DNA of 64,000 nt from Microbacterium hydrocarbonoxydans (GTDB lineage: Bacteria > Actinomycetota > Actinomycetes > Actinomycetales > Microbacteriaceae), in contig NZ_JYJB01000006.1 of the NCBI RefSeq assembly GCF_000956475.1, forward strand, positions 62,001-126,000, read 5' to 3'. The notes under the pieces are model-generated. The model was not told the DNA's origin. It was given only the letters and a program-made list of their open reading frames with translations, and searched no databases. The translations under genes were made by a program, and so were the position numbers. Shown here piece after piece: positions 61,429 through 64,000 of this stretch; the stretch's first letter is position 1, and each line of letters begins with the position of its first letter.

Positions 61429-64000
61429 ATGACGAAGTCTCGTACCGTGCCGTCGCGCTTTCGCGCCGTTGCCGCCCTGGTTCTCGCATCGATGGCCGCC
61501 TCGGCCTTCACCGTCTCTCCGGTTTCGCCGGCGGCCGCCGCGGACGCAGCCGCTCCCCGCAGCGGGCTCGTCGCCGAGTACCTGTTCACGCAGACGAGTG
61601 GCGCCTCGGTGGCGAACTCGGCGGGCTCGGGAGCAGGACCTGCGACAGTCGTGAACGGCACCGACGCGCTGTGGACCGGCAGCTCGCTCGCCTTCACCGG
61701 CGGCGCCAAGACCAGCACGACGGCCGACTGGGTGCGACTGCCCGACGGCATCCTCGCGGGAGAGAACTCCGCGACCGTCACGATCGAGACGAAGTTCGAC
61801 GCCTCCATGCTCCAGGCCTGGCACTTCCTCTGGAACATCGGCAGCGACAGCACCAGTTCGTACTGGTTCGCCTCTCTCAAGGACACCCCTCGCACCGCCA
61901 TCACCACCAGCGGCAACGGGGGCGAGAAGAACGCGCGCGGCGCAGGTCCCCTCACTGCGGGCCGCTGGTACAGCGTGACCTCGGTGATCGACGGGGATGC
62001 AGGCGCGATCTCGTTCTACGTCGACGGACAGCTGCTCGGCTCGGCCCCGACCACGCTCACACCGGCATCCCTCACGTCCCAGACCGTGAACGCGATCGGT
62101 CGCTCGCCATACCCCGACCCCTTCTTCCGCGGCGAGGTGTCGACCTTCCGGGTGTACGACCGGGCGCTCACGGCGGCAGAGGTCGCCGATGTCTCGACGG
62201 CCGACGCAGCCCTGCACTCCGCGGGCTTCCAGCAGTATGCGCAGTCGGCTGTCGATGCCCTGAGCGCTCTCACGCTCGACGATTCCACCACGACGCTGCC
62301 GTCGTCCAGCACGGCGGCTCTCACCTGGTCGTCGCAGAACCCCGACATCACGGTGGCGGCCGACGGCCGCACGGCATCCGTCCGCCGGCCCGCGGCCGGA
62401 TCACCCGCCGTGCAGACCACGCTCACCGCCACCGCGACCGTGCGCGGTGTCGCCGTCTCCCGAGAGGTGCCAGTGACCATCGAGCCCGCCCCTGCTCAGT
62501 CCGACGACTACGGCTACCTGATGGTGCACTTCATCGAGGACTCGGCCGGCTACGCCGAGAAGATCTACCTCGACATCTCGCGCGGCGACGACCCCGAGCA
62601 GTGGGATCCGCTGAACGGCGGGAAGCCCATCCTCGCCTCGCAGCTGGGCACGACGGGCGTGCGCGATCCGTTCCTGACCCGCAACCCCGAGACCGGAACG
62701 TACTACATCATCGCGACCGACCTCAGGGTCTTCGGCGGAGACTCGGGCTCCGGATCCTGCACGAGCTGGTGCTACTGGACCAAGAGCGCCAGCACGAAGC
62801 TCATCGTCTGGGAGTCGACGGACCTCGTCACCTGGAGCGCGCCGCGGAGCTTCGACACGGCGCTCGACAGCGCGGGCGCGAAGGTCGCCGAGCTCGGCAT
62901 GGCCTGGGCGCCCGAGGCCCTGTGGGTCGACGACTACTACCCTGAGGGTCATCCCGGAGGCCGCGGCGCGTTCGTGATGTACTTCTCGGCCAACGTCTAC
63001 CAGACCGCCGACCACAGCGATCCCTCGTACAACCGCGTCGTCTGGGGCGCGACCACCGACTTCACGCAGGCCACGTACTCCTACGGCGGCGACTTCGTGA
63101 ACACGGGAGCGAACACGATCGACACGACGATGATCCAGGACGGCGACACGACCTACCGGATCACGAAGGACAACGGCAAGGGCAACGGCATCTACATGGA
63201 GTCGACCACAGCCCCTCGCTGGTGGGAGAGCGGCACGGCGTGGACCACGCTGCAGACGAAGATCGGCGCGGCGTGGGCGGGCGGAAACGCGGGCGGCGTC
63301 GAGGGCCCGGCGGTGTTCAAGAGCCACAGCGACGAGAAGTGGTACCTGTACGTCGACGTGATCCCGAGCACCGGCTACCGGCCGTTGGTCACCACCGACC
63401 TCGACGCCGGATGGAGTCAGCTGAACTCCCCGACCTTCTTCATGTCGCCCAGCACCAAGCACGGTGGCGTGATCTCGCTGACCAAGGCCGACTACGACCG
63501 GGTGCGGGCCGCGGATGCGGCGGCAGCCGTCGCGAGTGATCTCGGCGCTGTGGAGCTCACGGCGGGCGCCGGCGCGGAAGAGCTGTCCGCCGCGCTCCCG
63601 GCGACCGCAGAGGTCGCGCTCGCGTACGGCCGCGGAACCGCCTCGCAGCCGGTCGCCTGGAACACGGCGTCCGTCGACCTCGCCACGCCAGGCACCTATC
63701 CGGTGACGGGCACGGTGCGCACGATCGGCGCCAACCTCAACACGTGGACAGGAGCGGGTGGCTCCACCGCGTGGAACGCGCCCGAGCGCACGCTGTCGAG
63801 CACAACCACCATCACGGTCACCGCGCAGGTCGTTGTCACGGCCCCCGTGCTCAGCGTCACGGCGACCGCGACCACGCGCTGCGTGGCGGGCAAGGTCGTG
63901 ATCGTGACCGAGGTCGCCAACACCGGCAGCGCAGCGGTGGCCGTGTCGCTGACCACGGCGTACGGGACGCAGGATGCCGGCACGATCGCCTCGGGCAAGA
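61429..64000 (+). CDS. Secreted LamG-Ig-GH43 protein with RCVAGK C-terminal module (3' end outside window)
   Basis: The ATG at 61429 opens a frame without any stop to the window end (857 codons plus one base). It has a signal peptide (to about PAAAADA), a LamG-like domain (about 45-250, LVAEYLFTQTSGASVANSAG), one Ig-like domain (LTWSSQNPDITVAADGRT), and GH43 with VRDPFLTRNPETGTYYII, NTIDTTMIQDGDTTYRI and GGVEGPAVF. An Ig-like linker and the start of the shared module (TTRCVAGKVVIVTEVANTG) follow; about 45 residues are missing. It is the fourth member of the LamG/GH43 set and is transcribed away from the others. Confidence 0.88.
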   Translation, partial: MTKSRTVPSRFRAVAALVLASMAASAFTVSPVSPAAAADAAAPRSGLVAEYLFTQTSGASVANSAGSGAGPATVVNGTDALWTGSSLAFTGGAKTSTTADWVRLPDGILAGENSATVTIETKFDASMLQAWHFLWNIGSDSTSSYWFASLKDTPRTAITTSGNGGEKNARGAGPLTAGRWYSVTSVIDGDAGAISFYVDGQLLGSAPTTLTPASLTSQTVNAIGRSPYPDPFFRGEVSTFRVYDRALTAAEVADVSTADAALHSAGFQQYAQSAVDALSALTLDDSTTTLPSSSTAALTWSSQNPDITVAADGRTASVRRPAAGSPAVQTTLTATATVRGVAVSREVPVTIEPAPAQSDDYGYLMVHFIEDSAGYAEKIYLDISRGDDPEQWDPLNGGKPILASQLGTTGVRDPFLTRNPETGTYYIIATDLRVFGGDSGSGSCTSWCYWTKSASTKLIVWESTDLVTWSAPRSFDTALDSAGAKVAELGMAWAPEALWVDDYYPEGHPGGRGAFVMYFSANVYQTADHSDPSYNRVVWGATTDFTQATYSYGGDFVNTGANTIDTTMIQDGDTTYRITKDNGKGNGIYMESTTAPRWWESGTAWTTLQTKIGAAWAGGNAGGVEGPAVFKSHSDEKWYLYVDVIPSTGYRPLVTTDLDAGWSQLNSPTFFMSPSTKHGGVISLTKADYDRVRAADAAAAVASDLGAVELTAGAGAEELSAALPATAEVALAYGRGTASQPVAWNTASVDLATPGTYPVTGTVRTIGANLNTWTGAGGSTAWNAPERTLSSTTTITVTAQVVVTAPVLSVTATATTRCVAGKVVIVTEVANTGSAAVAVSLTTAYGTQDAGTIASGK

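Noticed and set aside
61359..62945. A 528-codon plus-strand frame over the last GH43 gene
   Set aside because: Overlaps in another frame the real gene that starts at 61429, which has a signal peptide, LamG and GH43 motifs and stays open to the window end.
1..64000. CRISPR arrays, tRNA or rRNA genes, prophage or transposase genes
   Set aside because: No regularly spaced repeats, no cloverleaf or rRNA segment, and no integrase or transposase motif were found in reading either strand.

Overview
The window reads as chromosomal DNA of a high-GC actinobacterium, most likely a Microbacteriaceae member close to Microbacterium. This is inferred from the strong GC bias at third codon positions, the frequent gatgcc/gcatcc word, several promoters that look leaderless, and the set of gene families. 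No rRNA, tRNA, CRISPR array, insertion sequence or phage gene is visible.

Layout. 1-2.2 kb: the 5' part of an ABC-2 type ATPase gene, a CGNR zinc-finger regulator and a divergent EamA exporter. 2.3-6.65 kb: a self-regulated methylcitrate operon (GntR regulator, prpD, prpB, prpC). 6.8-8.3 kb: a proline-rich membrane protein. 8.4-28.5 kb: an arabino-oligosaccharide locus with three LacI regulators, three carbohydrate ABC importers (binding protein plus two permeases each), a GH1-like glycosidase, two intracellular GH51 arabinofuranosidases, a GH43 arabinanase-like lipoprotein and an alditol oxidase. 28.6-29.2 kb: an HD-domain protein. 29.8-39.5 kb: three large secreted glycosidases (two GH43, one GH59-like). 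39.5-48.5 kb: a LacI regulator divergent from an operon of GH42 beta-galactosidase, two permeases, a binding protein and a secreted GH93-like sialidase-fold protein. 48.5-53.1 kb: housekeeping or accessory genes (MarR, serine hydrolase, alpha/beta hydrolase, DUF222-HNH protein, MazG-like). 53.2-61.2 kb: a minus-strand operon of three secreted GH43 proteins. 61.4 kb to the end: a divergent fourth secreted GH43 protein that runs off the window.

How it works together (inference). Secreted multidomain GH43, GH59-like and GH93-like enzymes would trim arabinan and arabinogalactan side chains of pectin outside the cell. Four binding-protein-dependent importers take up the oligosaccharides. Cytoplasmic GH51, GH42 and GH1 enzymes finish the degradation. 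No sugar-importer ATPase is encoded here, so the importers presumably share one encoded elsewhere. Each transport operon has its own LacI-type operator, and six distinct operator words can be read.

The most unusual feature is a shared C-terminal module of about 85-95 residues on eight secreted enzymes. It starts with a near-invariant RCVAGK and ends exactly at a terminal Cys or Cys-Gly followed by the stop codon. The catalytic and binding domains in front of it differ from protein to protein. I do not recognise this module; it is the best candidate here for an undescribed surface-retention or assembly system.
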